Source of the DNA: UMGS1532 sp045542355
Lineage (GTDB): Bacteria; Bacillota; Clostridia; Oscillospirales; Acutalibacteraceae
NCBI GenBank assembly: GCA_045542355.1
Contig: JAZQKX010000013.1
Coordinates: forward strand, 1 to 64,000
Length of the DNA stretch: 64,000 nucleotides
Reading direction: 5' to 3'
Position 1 is the stretch's first letter. The number at the start of each line of letters is the position of its first letter. This document shows, in pieces, positions 31,346 to 39,460 of this stretch. The position numbers and the translations under genes are program-made. Below the pieces are notes generated by a model. That model searched no databases and was not told where the DNA came from. It was given only the letters and a program-made list of their open reading frames with translations.

Positions 31346-32599
31346 TTGACAACAAATGATAATAACAATATAAAGTGTTCCTTTTGCGGTAAACCGCAGG
31401 ATGAGGTCAATCGCCTTATAGCCGGTAACGGTGTGTATATTTGTGATGAATGCATAGATGTTTGTCACTCACTTATGGGTGAAGAGTATTTAGAACCTGT
31501 GGCAACCCAAAAGAATTCCTCTGAGAATCTTCTTATACCCACTCCAATGGAGATTAAGAAACATCTGGACGAATATGTTATTGGTCAGGATGCTGCAAAA
31601 ACCACTCTTTCGGTTGCTGTTTATAACCATTATAAGAGAATAGGCAATAATGTTGAGGATATTGAATTAGGCAAGAGCAACGTTTTAATGTTAGGACCTA
31701 CAGGTGTTGGAAAAACTCTGTTAGCACAAACATTGGCTAAATTTATAGATGTGCCTATAGCAATTACCGACGCTACAACTCTTACTGAGGCTGGATATGT
31801 TGGTGAAGATGTAGAGAACATTCTTTTGAGACTTATTCAAGCCGCCGATTATGATGTTGAACGTGCTGAGCGTGGCATAATTTATGTTGATGAAATTGAT
31901 AAGATTTCCCGCAAATCTGAAAATTCTTCTATAACCCGCGATGTAAGCGGCGAGGGAGTTCAACAAGCTCTCCTTAAAATATTGGAGGGCACGGTTTCTA
32001 ATGTTCCTCCTCAGGGCGGAAGAAAACATCCTCAACAGGAATTCATCCAGATAGACACATCGAATATTTTGTTTATTTGTGCTGGTGCTTTTGATGGTCT
32101 TGAAAAAATCATTGAAAAGCGCATGGGCTCCGGTAGTATAGGTTTTGGAGCTGAGATTGTCTCAAAGAAAGAATTAGAGACAGAGGAACTTCTTAAAAAA
32201 GCCGATCATCAGGATTTGGTTAAGTTTGGACTCATTCCCGAGCTTGTAGGCAGATTACCAGTTGTTACGGTCTTGGAAAACATGAGCGTAGAATCTTTAA
32301 AGAGAATTATGGTTGAGCCCAAAAACTCTTTAATAAAGCAGTATCAGGCTTTGTTCAGATTAGACGGAGTAGAGCTTACCTTTGATGACGATGCCTTGTT
32401 GGAAATTGCTCAGCAGACCATCGAAAGAAAAACAGGCGCAAGAGGACTTCGCTCTGTGTTGGAAAAGGTTCTCAATCCTTTGATGTTTACTGTGCCGTCA
32501 GATAAAACAATAACTGCTATTAATATCACAAAAGCTGCAGTTTTTGGGGATGACCCGCAAATCACCAAGGGTGATACAGCAAAAGCAATTAATGCATAA
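31346..32599 (+). CDS. clpX: ATP-dependent Clp protease ATPase subunit ClpX
   Basis: This AAA+ unfoldase feeds substrates into ClpP. The 417-residue protein starts with a C4 zinc-binding domain (CSFCGKPQ near residue 11, CDECIDVC near 33). It then has Walker A LGPTGVGKTLLAQ near residue 116, Walker B IIYVDEIDKI near residue 181, sensor-type RKTGARGLRS near residue 370, and the IGFGAEI segment close to the ClpP-docking IGF-type loop. The frame opens with ATG 31331, but that lies on the GGAGG site; TTG at 31346, 8 bases on, gives the usual MTTNDNNNIKCSFC. Confidence 0.96.
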   Translation: MTTNDNNNIKCSFCGKPQDEVNRLIAGNGVYICDECIDVCHSLMGEEYLEPVATQKNSSENLLIPTPMEIKKHLDEYVIGQDAAKTTLSVAVYNHYKRIGNNVEDIELGKSNVLMLGPTGVGKTLLAQTLAKFIDVPIAITDATTLTEAGYVGEDVENILLRLIQAADYDVERAERGIIYVDEIDKISRKSENSSITRDVSGEGVQQALLKILEGTVSNVPPQGGRKHPQQEFIQIDTSNILFICAGAFDGLEKIIEKRMGSGSIGFGAEIVSKKELETEELLKKADHQDLVKFGLIPELVGRLPVVTVLENMSVESLKRIMVEPKNSLIKQYQALFRLDGVELTFDDDALLEIAQQTIERKTGARGLRSVLEKVLNPLMFTVPSDKTITAINITKAAVFGDDPQITKGDTAKAINA

Positions 32600-32603
32600 A
32601 TTA

Positions 32604-32638
32604 AAGGTGTTAAGTTATTGTAAGTAACTTAACACCTT
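32604..32638. terminator. bidirectional terminator between clpX and glnN
   Basis: A perfect 14-bp stem AAGGTGTTAAGTTA / TAACTTAACACCTT lies between two convergent genes. AT-rich stretches with short T-runs follow in both directions. Confidence 0.85.
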
Positions 32639-32645
32639 AATTATT

Positions 32646-34730
32646 TTAGTTAACGCTGTAAAGCATTTCAGCATAGGTGGGAACAGGCCACAAATCAGCG
32701 GGCATGGTTTTTTCTAATAAGTCTACAATCTCACGAAGTTTATTCATATTTCCAAGGAGATGGTCTTTATAATATGTACCTCTCTCTGCGGTACCCGTAA
32801 CTGTTAAACGTTTTTCGGTAGCAGACTCTAATTCTTGGATACGATTATAAATCAAATCTGTATACTCTGCAACCTTCTCTAAAATATCTCTTTCTGTATT
32901 AGTTGGAAGCCCCGCAGTGGTTTTACTGTTGATTAAATCAGCAAGTCTCTTTTGATATTTCATGGCGGAGGGCAGAATTTCCCGACTTACCATTGAGCAC
33001 ATTGTCAGGGATTCGATACCAATAATCTGACAGTAATTCTGCATGAAGATTTCATATCTTGCATGCATCTCGTTTTCAGAATATACACCGTGTCTTTTAA
33101 ACACTTCGATGTTTTTAGCATTGAGCATGGTTGAGAGTGCATCGGGTGTAGTTCTCAGATTGTGTAATCCACGTTTTTCGGCTTCAATTTCCCATTCCTT
33201 TGAATAACCGTTTCCGTTGAATATTATGCGCTTATGCTGTGCGTAGGTTTCGCCAATAAGCTTAAATGCAGCAGAGTTAATATCCTCAGCATCCTTTAAT
33301 TTTTCGTAGAAGCCGTCTAAAGTATCGGCAACTATTGTGTTGAGAGCGGTGTTACAGTTGCCGATAGAAGCAGAGGAGCCTAACATTCTGAATTCAAACT
33401 TATTGCCTGTGAATGCAAAGGGCGATGTTCTGTTTCGATCGCTTGTATCCTGCATGAATTTTGGAATTTGCTTAGCTCCTAAGTCAATCATGTTCTGCTT
33501 GTGAGCATGATATTCCTTACCACTGGCTATATCCTCAAGGATTTCGTTGATATCATCGCCTAAATACATAGAGAGAATAGCAGGAGGAGCTTCATATCCG
33601 CCGAGTCGCTGGTCGTTTCCTGCACTGGCTATTGACACACGAAGTATATCCTGATAGTCATCAACTGCCTTAATAACCGCTGTCAGGAAAAGCAGGAATA
33701 TTACATTATTCTCGGGGTTTTTACCTGGTTTTAATAGATTGATTCCGTTTTTAGTAGTTAGTGACCAGTTGTTGTGCTTACCGCTACCATTTACACCTGC
33801 AAAGGGTTTTTCGTGCAAAAGGCAAACGAGACCATGTCGGTCAGCAACCTTTTTCATTATCTCCATCGCGAGCTGATTATGGTCGGTTGCAACATTGGCT
33901 GTAGAATATACTGGAGCCATCTCGTGCTGAGCGGGCGCAGCTTCGTTGTGCTTGGTTTTAGAGTTGACACCAAGCTTCCAGAGTTCTTGATCAAGGTCAT
34001 GCATAAACTCGCTGATGCGTGGTTTTATCTGGCCGTAATACTGGTCATTAAGTTCCTGACCTTTAGGGGGTTTTGCACCGAACAGAGTTCGTCCTGTATA
34101 TATGAGGTCTTCGCGTTTTAGATATATATCCTTATCTATCAAGAAATACTCCTGCTCGGCACCTACATGTGAAATTACCTTTTTCACATCATCGTGCCCA
34201 AAAAGTTTAAGTATTCGACGGGAGGATTTATCTATAACCTGCATTGAACGGAGCAGGGGAGTTTTGTTGTCGAGTGCTTCACCGCCGTATGAGCAGAAAG
34301 CTGTGGGGATATATAATGAGCCGTCCTTTACAAATGCAAAGGAGGAGGGGTCCCATGCTGTATATCCGCGGGCTTCAAAGGTGGCTCTTATACCGCCACT
34401 GGGGAAACTGGAAGCATCGGATTCTCCGCGCACCAGCTCCTTGCCCGAAAATTCCATTATTATGTTGCCTTTTCCATCAGGGGAAATGAAGCTGTCGTGT
34501 TTTTCGGCCGTAATGCCCGTCATAGGCTGAAACCAGTGAGTGTAGTGGGTTGCACCAAGCTCGATTGCCCATTCTTTCATTGCATTAGCTATTTCATTTG
34601 CTACCTCTAATTCCAGAGGAGCGCCTGTCTTTATGGTAGAATGCAAAGCATCGTAAATACGACTGGGAAGCCTGTGCTTCATAACTCTTTTATTAAAAAC
34701 TTGGCATCCAAACAGTTCTGGTAGATTCAT
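32646..34730 (-). CDS. glnN: glutamine synthetase type III
   Basis: The enzyme makes glutamine from glutamate and ammonia with ATP. The 694-residue length and the sequence identify the large GSIII class rather than the ~440-residue GSI. Motifs: THWFQPMTG near residue 62, VGAEQEYFLID near 190, KHNEAAPAQHEMAPVY near 262, VNGSGKHNNWS near 317, and NRTSPFAFTGNKFEFRMLGS near 437. ATG at 34730 follows AAGGAG on this strand. It has its own strong promoter and ends at a bidirectional terminator. No GlnB or GlnR gene lies close by. Confidence 0.96.
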   Translation of the reverse strand: MNLPELFGCQVFNKRVMKHRLPSRIYDALHSTIKTGAPLELEVANEIANAMKEWAIELGATHYTHWFQPMTGITAEKHDSFISPDGKGNIIMEFSGKELVRGESDASSFPSGGIRATFEARGYTAWDPSSFAFVKDGSLYIPTAFCSYGGEALDNKTPLLRSMQVIDKSSRRILKLFGHDDVKKVISHVGAEQEYFLIDKDIYLKREDLIYTGRTLFGAKPPKGQELNDQYYGQIKPRISEFMHDLDQELWKLGVNSKTKHNEAAPAQHEMAPVYSTANVATDHNQLAMEIMKKVADRHGLVCLLHEKPFAGVNGSGKHNNWSLTTKNGINLLKPGKNPENNVIFLLFLTAVIKAVDDYQDILRVSIASAGNDQRLGGYEAPPAILSMYLGDDINEILEDIASGKEYHAHKQNMIDLGAKQIPKFMQDTSDRNRTSPFAFTGNKFEFRMLGSSASIGNCNTALNTIVADTLDGFYEKLKDAEDINSAAFKLIGETYAQHKRIIFNGNGYSKEWEIEAEKRGLHNLRTTPDALSTMLNAKNIEVFKRHGVYSENEMHARYEIFMQNYCQIIGIESLTMCSMVSREILPSAMKYQKRLADLINSKTTAGLPTNTERDILEKVAEYTDLIYNRIQELESATEKRLTVTGTAERGTYYKDHLLGNMNKLREIVDLLEKTMPADLWPVPTYAEMLYSVN

Positions 34731-34771
34731 AATTACTCCTTTAAATTAAAATTTTGCTAATATATAGGTAC

Positions 34772-34799
34772 ATTATACCATAAGATTTTCTGGTGTCAA
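34772..34799 (-). promoter_or_regulatory. promoter of glnN
   Basis: Reading the minus strand: TTGACA (34794-34799), 16 bases, TATAAT (34772-34777) with TGG directly before it (extended -10). It is a near-consensus sigma-A promoter about 40 bases from the start codon. Confidence 0.85.
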
Positions 34800-34935
34800 A
34801 TTGCATGAATTAATATTATTAAGTTGCTGTTTTAAGATCTTTAATTATTTGCCCATACAACTTAAAATTATTAATAAAACACGGTGTGTTTTTAAGAAAA
34901 GAATGAAAATCTCTATAAATTGAAATATTTTCAAG

Positions 34936-34957
34936 TGTCAAGTATTTTTACTTGACA
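34936..34957. promoter_or_regulatory. perfect inverted repeat over the ylxM-ffh -35
   Basis: TGTCAAGTA-TTTT-TACTTGACA is a perfect 9-bp inverted repeat whose right arm contains the -35 TTGACA. Its symmetry and position suggest an operator, but no cognate regulator is known to me, and part of the match is imposed by the -35 itself. Confidence 0.45.
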
Positions 34958-34980
34958 GGTAAGAAAATATGTGATATAAT
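34952..34980 (+). promoter_or_regulatory. consensus promoter of ylxM-ffh-rpsP
   Basis: TTGACA at 34952-34957 and TATAAT at 34975-34980 are 17 bases apart, with TGA before the -10. Both hexamers match consensus exactly. Confidence 0.9.
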
Positions 34981-35003
34981 TACATACGTTGAGGTGTGTA
35001 ACT

Positions 35004-35333
35004 ATGCCCAAAAATTTGAATTATTCAATTTTGCTTGATTACTACGGCGCTCTATTAACCGATAAACAGCGCGAAACCTTAGAGTATTACTACAATGAAG
35101 ATTTGTCTCTTTCCGAAATTTCTGAAATTGTTGGGACTTCTCGACAGGGAGTAATGGATTTAATCAAGCGTTCCGAACAACAGTTGAATTCTTTTGAAAT
35201 GAAGTTAGGCTTGATGGAAAAGTTTAAGAGCATCAATTTTGCCATTGATATAATTAGTGAAGTTATCGATAAAATCTCTGATGTTGAACTTAAAAACGAA
35301 CTTCAAGGCGCTTTAAACAAATTATCATACTAA
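35004..35333 (+). CDS. ylxM: YlxM/p13-like signal recognition particle accessory protein
   Basis: This small helix-turn-helix protein interacts with the SRP GTPase in Gram-positive bacteria. It has 109 residues, with a sigma-70 region-4-like HTH: LTDKQRETLEYYYNEDLSLSEI near residue 18 and VGTSRQGVMDLIKRSE near residue 44. The frame extends to 34989, but the ATG at 35004 follows GAGGTG and gives MPKNLNYSILLDYYGALLTD, as in the family. It is 16 bases ahead of ffh, the usual partner. Confidence 0.92.
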   Translation: MPKNLNYSILLDYYGALLTDKQRETLEYYYNEDLSLSEISEIVGTSRQGVMDLIKRSEQQLNSFEMKLGLMEKFKSINFAIDIISEVIDKISDVELKNELQGALNKLSY

Positions 35334-35349
35334 GAAAAGGAGTGTAGAC

Positions 35350-36723
35350 GTGGCTTTCGATAATTTATCCGAAAAATTAAATGGCGTATTCAAGCGTTTA
35401 CGCTCTAAAGGAAAATTAACTGAAAAAGACGTTAACGAAGCCATGCGGGAAGTACGTCTCGCACTTCTGGAGGCTGACGTAAACTATAAAGTAGCCAAAG
35501 ATTTTACCAAAACCGTCACCGAAAAATGTATTGGTGAAAAGGTTATGGAAAGCCTAACTGCTCCTCAGATGGTTGTTAAAATCGTCCGTGATGAACTTAC
35601 CGCACTAATGGGTGGAGAACAGGTTAGACTTAACACCGCATCTCGTATACCTACCGTAATCATGATGTGTGGTTTGCAAGGTTCCGGTAAGACCACACAC
35701 AGCGCCAAACTTGCTAAACTCCTTAAGAAGCAAGGACACAGACCTATGCTGGTTGCTTGTGATATTTATAGACCTGCAGCTATTGAGCAGTTGAAGGTCG
35801 TTGGCGCATCGGTAGAGGTTCCTGTTTTTGAAAAGGGAACTCAGAAGCCTGAAATAACCGCAGTTGAAGCAGTAAAACATGCCAGAGATTACGGAAACGA
35901 TTTTGTTATTCTTGATACTGCAGGCCGTCTTCACATTGACGATGAGCTCATGGCTGAGCTTGTTCGCATTAAGGATGCGGTAGAGGTTAATGAAATCCTG
36001 CTGGTAGTTGATTCAATGGTCGGACAGGATGCGGTTAACATCGCGAAATCCTTTAATGATTTATTGGAGATTTCGGGTGTTATCCTCACTAAGTTAGATG
36101 GCGATACCCGAGGCGGCGCCGCCCTTTCTGTTAGAGCTGTCACAGGTAAGCCTATTAAATATGTCGGAACAGGTGAAAAGATGGAATGTCTTGAAGAGTT
36201 CCATCCCGACAGAATGACGTCCAGAATTCTTGGCATGGGTGATATGCTTTCTCTTATCGAAAGAGTTGAAGACCAGCTTGACGAAAAGAAAGCTCTTGAA
36301 GCCGCCAAGAAATTAGAGGAAAATAAGTTTGATTTAGACGATTTGCTGGAGCAATTTCAACAAATTAAAAAGCTTGGCTCCATTAAGCAGATTATGTCTA
36401 TGCTTCCCGGTGTTAGCAATCAGATTAAAGATGCGGATATAGATGAAAAGGCATTCACCCGGATTGAGTCAATAATCTACTCTATGACCAAAAAGGAAAG
36501 AAGAAAGCCCGACATCTTAAACGCATCCCGTAAAAAGAGAATTGCCGCAGGCTCAGGCACTTCGGTTGAGGAAATCAACAAACTGCTCCGTCAATACGAG
36601 CAGATGCGCAAAATGTTCAAGCAGATGAACACTAAGGGCACTAAGAGTTCCAAAGCAATGCGCAGAATGATGGGTAATATGAACGGCTTCGGCGGCGGTA
36701 TGCCCCCAGGTTTTCCCATGTAA
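35350..36723 (+). CDS. ffh: signal recognition particle protein Ffh (SRP54)
   Basis: This GTPase of the signal recognition particle targets membrane proteins to the translocon. It has 457 residues. The N domain begins AFDNLSEKLNGVFKRLRSKG. The G domain has MCGLQGSGKTTHSAKLA near residue 102, DTAGRLH near residue 188 and LTKLDGDTRGG near 245. The C-terminal M domain is rich in Met (SMLPGV, MTKKERR..., MRRMMGNMNGFGGGMPPG), forming the signal-binding groove. Start is GTG 35350 behind AAAGGAG. It is followed by rpsP-khpA-rimM-trmD in conserved order. Confidence 0.97.
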   Translation: MAFDNLSEKLNGVFKRLRSKGKLTEKDVNEAMREVRLALLEADVNYKVAKDFTKTVTEKCIGEKVMESLTAPQMVVKIVRDELTALMGGEQVRLNTASRIPTVIMMCGLQGSGKTTHSAKLAKLLKKQGHRPMLVACDIYRPAAIEQLKVVGASVEVPVFEKGTQKPEITAVEAVKHARDYGNDFVILDTAGRLHIDDELMAELVRIKDAVEVNEILLVVDSMVGQDAVNIAKSFNDLLEISGVILTKLDGDTRGGAALSVRAVTGKPIKYVGTGEKMECLEEFHPDRMTSRILGMGDMLSLIERVEDQLDEKKALEAAKKLEENKFDLDDLLEQFQQIKKLGSIKQIMSMLPGVSNQIKDADIDEKAFTRIESIIYSMTKKERRKPDILNASRKKRIAAGSGTSVEEINKLLRQYEQMRKMFKQMNTKGTKSSKAMRRMMGNMNGFGGGMPPGFPM

Positions 36724-36787
36724 CTTTAGTTTCTGAACAGTAATCTGTTTTTGAATATTAATATTAAATATACAGGAGGTGTTACGA

Positions 36788-37030
36788 ATGGCAGTTAAAA
36801 TCAGACTTCGTCGTCTTGGCGCAAAGAAAGCTCCTTTCTACCGTGTAGTTGTTGCTGACTCTCGCTTCCCTCGTGACGGTCGTTTTATCGAAGAAATCGG
36901 TTACTACGATCCCACTAAGGAACCTGCAGTTGTTAAAATCGATGGTGAAAAAGCTAAGAAATGGATCGCTAACGGCGCACAGCCCACAGATACCGTTAAG
37001 GCACTTTTGAAAAAAGACGGTGTTATGTAA
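36788..37030 (+). CDS. rpsP: 30S ribosomal protein S16
   Basis: This is a structural protein of the small ribosomal subunit. It has 80 residues with the S16 pattern MAVKIRLRRLGAKKAPFYRV, VVADSRFPRDGRFIEEIGYYDP and the C-terminal ALLKKDGVM. The ATG at 36788 follows a perfect AGGAGGTG site; the frame is open 9 bases further but without reason to start there. The gene lies 64 bases after ffh. Confidence 0.97.
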   Translation: MAVKIRLRRLGAKKAPFYRVVVADSRFPRDGRFIEEIGYYDPTKEPAVVKIDGEKAKKWIANGAQPTDTVKALLKKDGVM

Positions 37031-37048
37031 ACACGGAGGTATTTTATT

Positions 37049-37282
37049 ATGACCGAATTATTAATCGCAATCGCTCAGGGTCTTGTTGAAGCTCCTGATG
37101 CAGTAGAAGTAACTGTTGACGAGCCCAATGAAGAGGATGTAATTGTTTTCCATCTTCATGTTGCCGAAAACGACATGGGCCGTGTAATCGGTAAGCAGGG
37201 TAGAATTGCTAAGTCTATCCGCACAGTTATGCGTGCAGCAGCCAGCCGCGACGGCAAAAAGGTTGCTGTTGAAATCGACTAA
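37049..37282 (+). CDS. khpA: KH-domain RNA-binding protein KhpA (YlqC)
   Basis: This 77-residue single KH domain carries the GxxG loop in RVIGKQGRIAKSIRTVMRA near residue 44. KhpA acts with KhpB (Jag) in Gram-positive bacteria as an RNA chaperone affecting cell division and small RNA function. It lies 18 bases after rpsP behind ACGGAGGT and before rimM, the conserved place. A hairpin follows. Confidence 0.93.
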   Translation: MTELLIAIAQGLVEAPDAVEVTVDEPNEEDVIVFHLHVAENDMGRVIGKQGRIAKSIRTVMRAAASRDGKKVAVEID

Positions 37283-37305
37283 TTTAAGATTGCCGTTTGG
37301 CAAAT

Positions 37306-37345
37306 AATATAAGCGGCCGAAATGTAAACGGTCGCTTATATTTTT
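37306..37345 (+). terminator. terminator after khpA
   Basis: AATATAAGCGGCCG (37306-37319) pairs with CGGTCGCTTATATT (37329-37342) with one G-T pair, followed by TTT. It overlaps the region just before the rimM ribosome binding site, so it may attenuate rather than fully stop transcription into rimM-trmD. Confidence 0.75.
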
Positions 37346-37356
37346 AGGTGATAAAT

Positions 37357-37869
37357 ATGATAAAAGAATTTATTGAATGTGGACAGATCGTTGCTACTCA
37401 CGGCGTTCGCGGTGAGGTGAAGGTGAATCCCTGGTGTGATTCGCCTAAGTTCTTGTTGCAATTTAAGAAATTTTATATAGATAAATTAGGCGATAAAGAG
37501 TTGAATGTACAAGCTTCAAGGGTTGCAAATAATGTTGTATTAATGAAACTTAAAGATGTTGCAACCGTTGAGGAGGCCATGAAATTTAAAAACACTGTTA
37601 TTTATATAAAACGCGAGGATGCAGATATAGGTGATAGATATTTCATTCAGGAGCTTATAGGCTGTACCGTTTATCATCATGAAACCAACGAAATACTTGG
37701 TAAAATCACAAATGTTACACAACTTCCCGCAAATGATATATGGCATATTGTTAAAGATGGCAAAGAATATCTTCTTCCTGCTATCGAGCAGGTTATAGTA
37801 AGTGTTAATGTTGCCGAGGAAAAGGCATTTATAAACCCCTTGAAAGGTATTTTTGACAATGAGGATTGA
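37357..37869 (+). CDS. rimM: ribosome maturation factor RimM
   Basis: This 30S assembly factor binds S19 and the 16S rRNA head. The 170-residue protein has the N-terminal RimM barrel (FIECGQIVATHGVRGEVKV) and a C-terminal PRC-barrel (LIGCTVYHHETNEILGKITNV, DIWHIVKDGKEYLLPAIEQV). The longer frame from GTG 37348 overlaps the AGGTG ribosome binding site; ATG at 37357 is preferred. Overlaps trmD by 11 bases. Confidence 0.94.
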   Translation: MIKEFIECGQIVATHGVRGEVKVNPWCDSPKFLLQFKKFYIDKLGDKELNVQASRVANNVVLMKLKDVATVEEAMKFKNTVIYIKREDADIGDRYFIQELIGCTVYHHETNEILGKITNVTQLPANDIWHIVKDGKEYLLPAIEQVIVSVNVAEEKAFINPLKGIFDNED

Positions 37870-38605
37870 TATTTTAACCCTGTTTCCCGAAATGTGTAAT
37901 GCTTTCATACACGAGAGCGTTATTGGGAGAGCTGTAGCTGCGGGTAAGGTGGAAATTAATTGCCACAATATTAGAGACTATACAGTAGATAAGCATAACA
38001 GAGTTGATGACGCGCCTTACGCTGGCGGTATGGGTATGATTATGAGTTGTCAGCCTATATATGATTGTTTCCAAACCCTGTTTGGAGAGCTACCGAAAAA
38101 GCCACATACAATATATTTGTCTCCAAAAGGTAAAACCTTTACCCAAACCCGCGCATGTCAACTTGTTGGATTGCAACATATCGTTTTATTGTGCGGACAT
38201 TACGAGGGAATCGACCAACGTCTGTTGGATGAAATAGTCGATGAGGAAATCTCTATTGGAGACTATGTTTTAACAGGCGGAGAAATACCAGCATTGGTAG
38301 TTGCCGACGCTGTTTCAAGACTTTTGCCTGGTGTACTCTCCGATAATGTTTGCTTCGAGGAGGAGAGCCATTTTTCAGGGTTACTTGAGTTTCCGCAATA
38401 CACCCGTCCCAACGTCTGGCGGGGTAGAGAAGTTCCCCCAATACTTCTTTCGGGACATCACGCTAACATAACAAAATGGCGCAGAGAAAAATCTTTGGAG
38501 GAAACTTTCAATAAAAGACCAGAAATGCTCGAAACTGCGAAACTTACCAAAAACGACAAAAAATATCTGGAAACCTTACAAAATGACTCAATGAATGACA
38601 CATAA
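37859..38605 (+). CDS. trmD: tRNA (guanine37-N1)-methyltransferase TrmD
   Basis: The enzyme methylates G37 next to the anticodon, preventing frameshifting. It has 248 residues with the SPOUT trefoil-knot fold. Visible blocks: MRIDILTLFPEMC at the start, DDAPYAGGMGMIM near residue 50, LLCGHYEGIDQRLLDE near residue 110, and SIGDYVLTGGEIPALV near residue 132. The ATG at 37859 overlaps the rimM end; the TTG at 37853 is not needed. The usual next gene, rplS, is instead at 25343. Confidence 0.95.
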   Translation: MRIDILTLFPEMCNAFIHESVIGRAVAAGKVEINCHNIRDYTVDKHNRVDDAPYAGGMGMIMSCQPIYDCFQTLFGELPKKPHTIYLSPKGKTFTQTRACQLVGLQHIVLLCGHYEGIDQRLLDEIVDEEISIGDYVLTGGEIPALVVADAVSRLLPGVLSDNVCFEEESHFSGLLEFPQYTRPNVWRGREVPPILLSGHHANITKWRREKSLEETFNKRPEMLETAKLTKNDKKYLETLQNDSMNDT

Positions 38606-38712
38606 CATACTACAATAATGAAAAATGTTTAGCATTTTGCACAAATCTAAACTGAAATATTTGTTGAGGATTGGCATAAAATTAGAACTCAAAAAAATCC
38701 TTTGCAAATTTG

Positions 38713-38740
38713 TTGACGAATGAATAAAATGTGGTATAAT
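38713..38740 (+). promoter_or_regulatory. promoter of ptsH
   Basis: TTGACG at 38713-38718 and TATAAT at 38735-38740 are 16 bases apart, with TGG before the -10 (extended). A small palindrome AGTCGA-TC-TCGACT (38747-38760) lies at the expected start of transcription. Confidence 0.8.
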
Positions 38741-38789
38741 AACAATAGTCGATCTCGACTCGATTTTCTTTAGTTAGGAGATTTAAACA

Positions 38790-39053
38790 ATGTACGTAAA
38801 AGATGTTGTTGTACAGAATCAGGTTGGTCTTCATGCCCGTCCTGCTACATTTTTCATCCAGAAAGCTAATGAATTCAAATCTTCAATCTGGGTTGAAAGA
38901 GAAGAGAGACGAGTTAACGCTAAGAGTCTTTTAGGTGTTCTTTCCTTAGGTATCTTAGGCGGTAGCGAAATCCGCATAATTGCTGACGGTGCCGATGAGC
39001 AGGCAGCAGTTGACGGTCTTGTAGAGCTTGTTGAATCTGGCTTTGCAGAATAA
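38790..39053 (+). CDS. ptsH: phosphocarrier protein HPr
   Basis: This phosphate carrier of the sugar phosphotransferase system is, in Firmicutes, also the co-factor of catabolite control. The 87-residue protein has the active-site His in GLHARPA near residue 13, distinguishing it from Crh. It also has the regulatory Ser in AKSLLGVLSLGI near residue 46, which HPr kinase phosphorylates. That kinase is encoded in this window at 54176. No ptsI follows; a tRNA gene does. ATG 38790 follows TTAGGAG. Confidence 0.96.
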   Translation: MYVKDVVVQNQVGLHARPATFFIQKANEFKSSIWVEREERRVNAKSLLGVLSLGILGGSEIRIIADGADEQAAVDGLVELVESGFAE

Positions 39054-39092
39054 TTTAATTAATAAGGGTTAGGTTTGCTTAACCCATAATTT

Positions 39093-39169
39093 CCGGGTGT
39101 GGCTCAGTTTGGTAGAGCGCTTGAATGGGGTTCAAGAGGCCGCTGGTTCGACTCCAGTCACTCGGACCA
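39093..39169 (+). tRNA. tRNA-Pro (anticodon GGG)
   Basis: This is a 77-base cloverleaf. Acceptor CCGGGTG pairs with CACTCGG (one G-U), D stem is GCTC/GAGC, and anticodon stem CTTGA/TCAAG holds loop ATGGGGT (anticodon GGG at 39127-39129, reading CCC/CCT). The T loop is TTCGACT and CCA is encoded. No convincing promoter separates it from ptsH, so it may be cotranscribed. Confidence 0.95.
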
Positions 39170-39170
39170 T

Positions 39171-39205
39171 AAAACCTCTCTATGTATGTAGAGAGGTTTT
39201 AAATT
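39171..39205 (+). terminator. terminator of ptsH/tRNA-Pro
   Basis: A perfect 12-bp stem AAAACCTCTCTA / TAGAGAGGTTTT starts one base after the tRNA CCA end, followed by AAATT. Confidence 0.85.
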
Positions 39206-39227
39206 TATTATAAGCGGGGGGAATATA

Positions 39228-39425
39228 GTGGATATAAAATGTCCTTGTTGTAGTTCCGAAAATTTAGTAGAGGGTATTATCCGTTCTTCTGATGCGATGC
39301 CAATCATATTTGTCAGTAAAGAAGATAATAAGAAAATTTTCAATAATAAACATAAGCGCATCAATGCATATCATTGTAAGGAATGTGGCTATATCTCTTT
39401 GTTTGCTGACAATTCTAAAAATTAA
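39228..39425 (+). CDS. small zinc-ribbon protein
   Basis: This 65-residue protein has two CxxC-type pairs, CPCC at residues 5-8 and CKEC near residue 50, spaced like a zinc ribbon. Between them are residues compatible with a beta sheet. It has no signal peptide or membrane segment. Similar short Cys-rich proteins are common in Clostridia, with no known function. Start is GTG 39228 behind a GGGGGGAATA site. It is convergent with the flippase gene and shares its terminator. Confidence 0.7.
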   Translation: MDIKCPCCSSENLVEGIIRSSDAMPIIFVSKEDNKKIFNNKHKRINAYHCKECGYISLFADNSKN

Positions 39426-39431
39426 CAATGA

Positions 39432-39459
39432 AAAACAGGCTACAATCGTAGCCTGTTTT
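39432..39459. terminator. bidirectional terminator
   Basis: A perfect 12-bp stem AAAACAGGCTAC-AATC-GTAGCCTGTTTT, with A-run on one side and T-run on the other, serves both the zinc-ribbon gene (+) and the flippase gene (-). Confidence 0.9.
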
Positions 39460-39460
39460 C

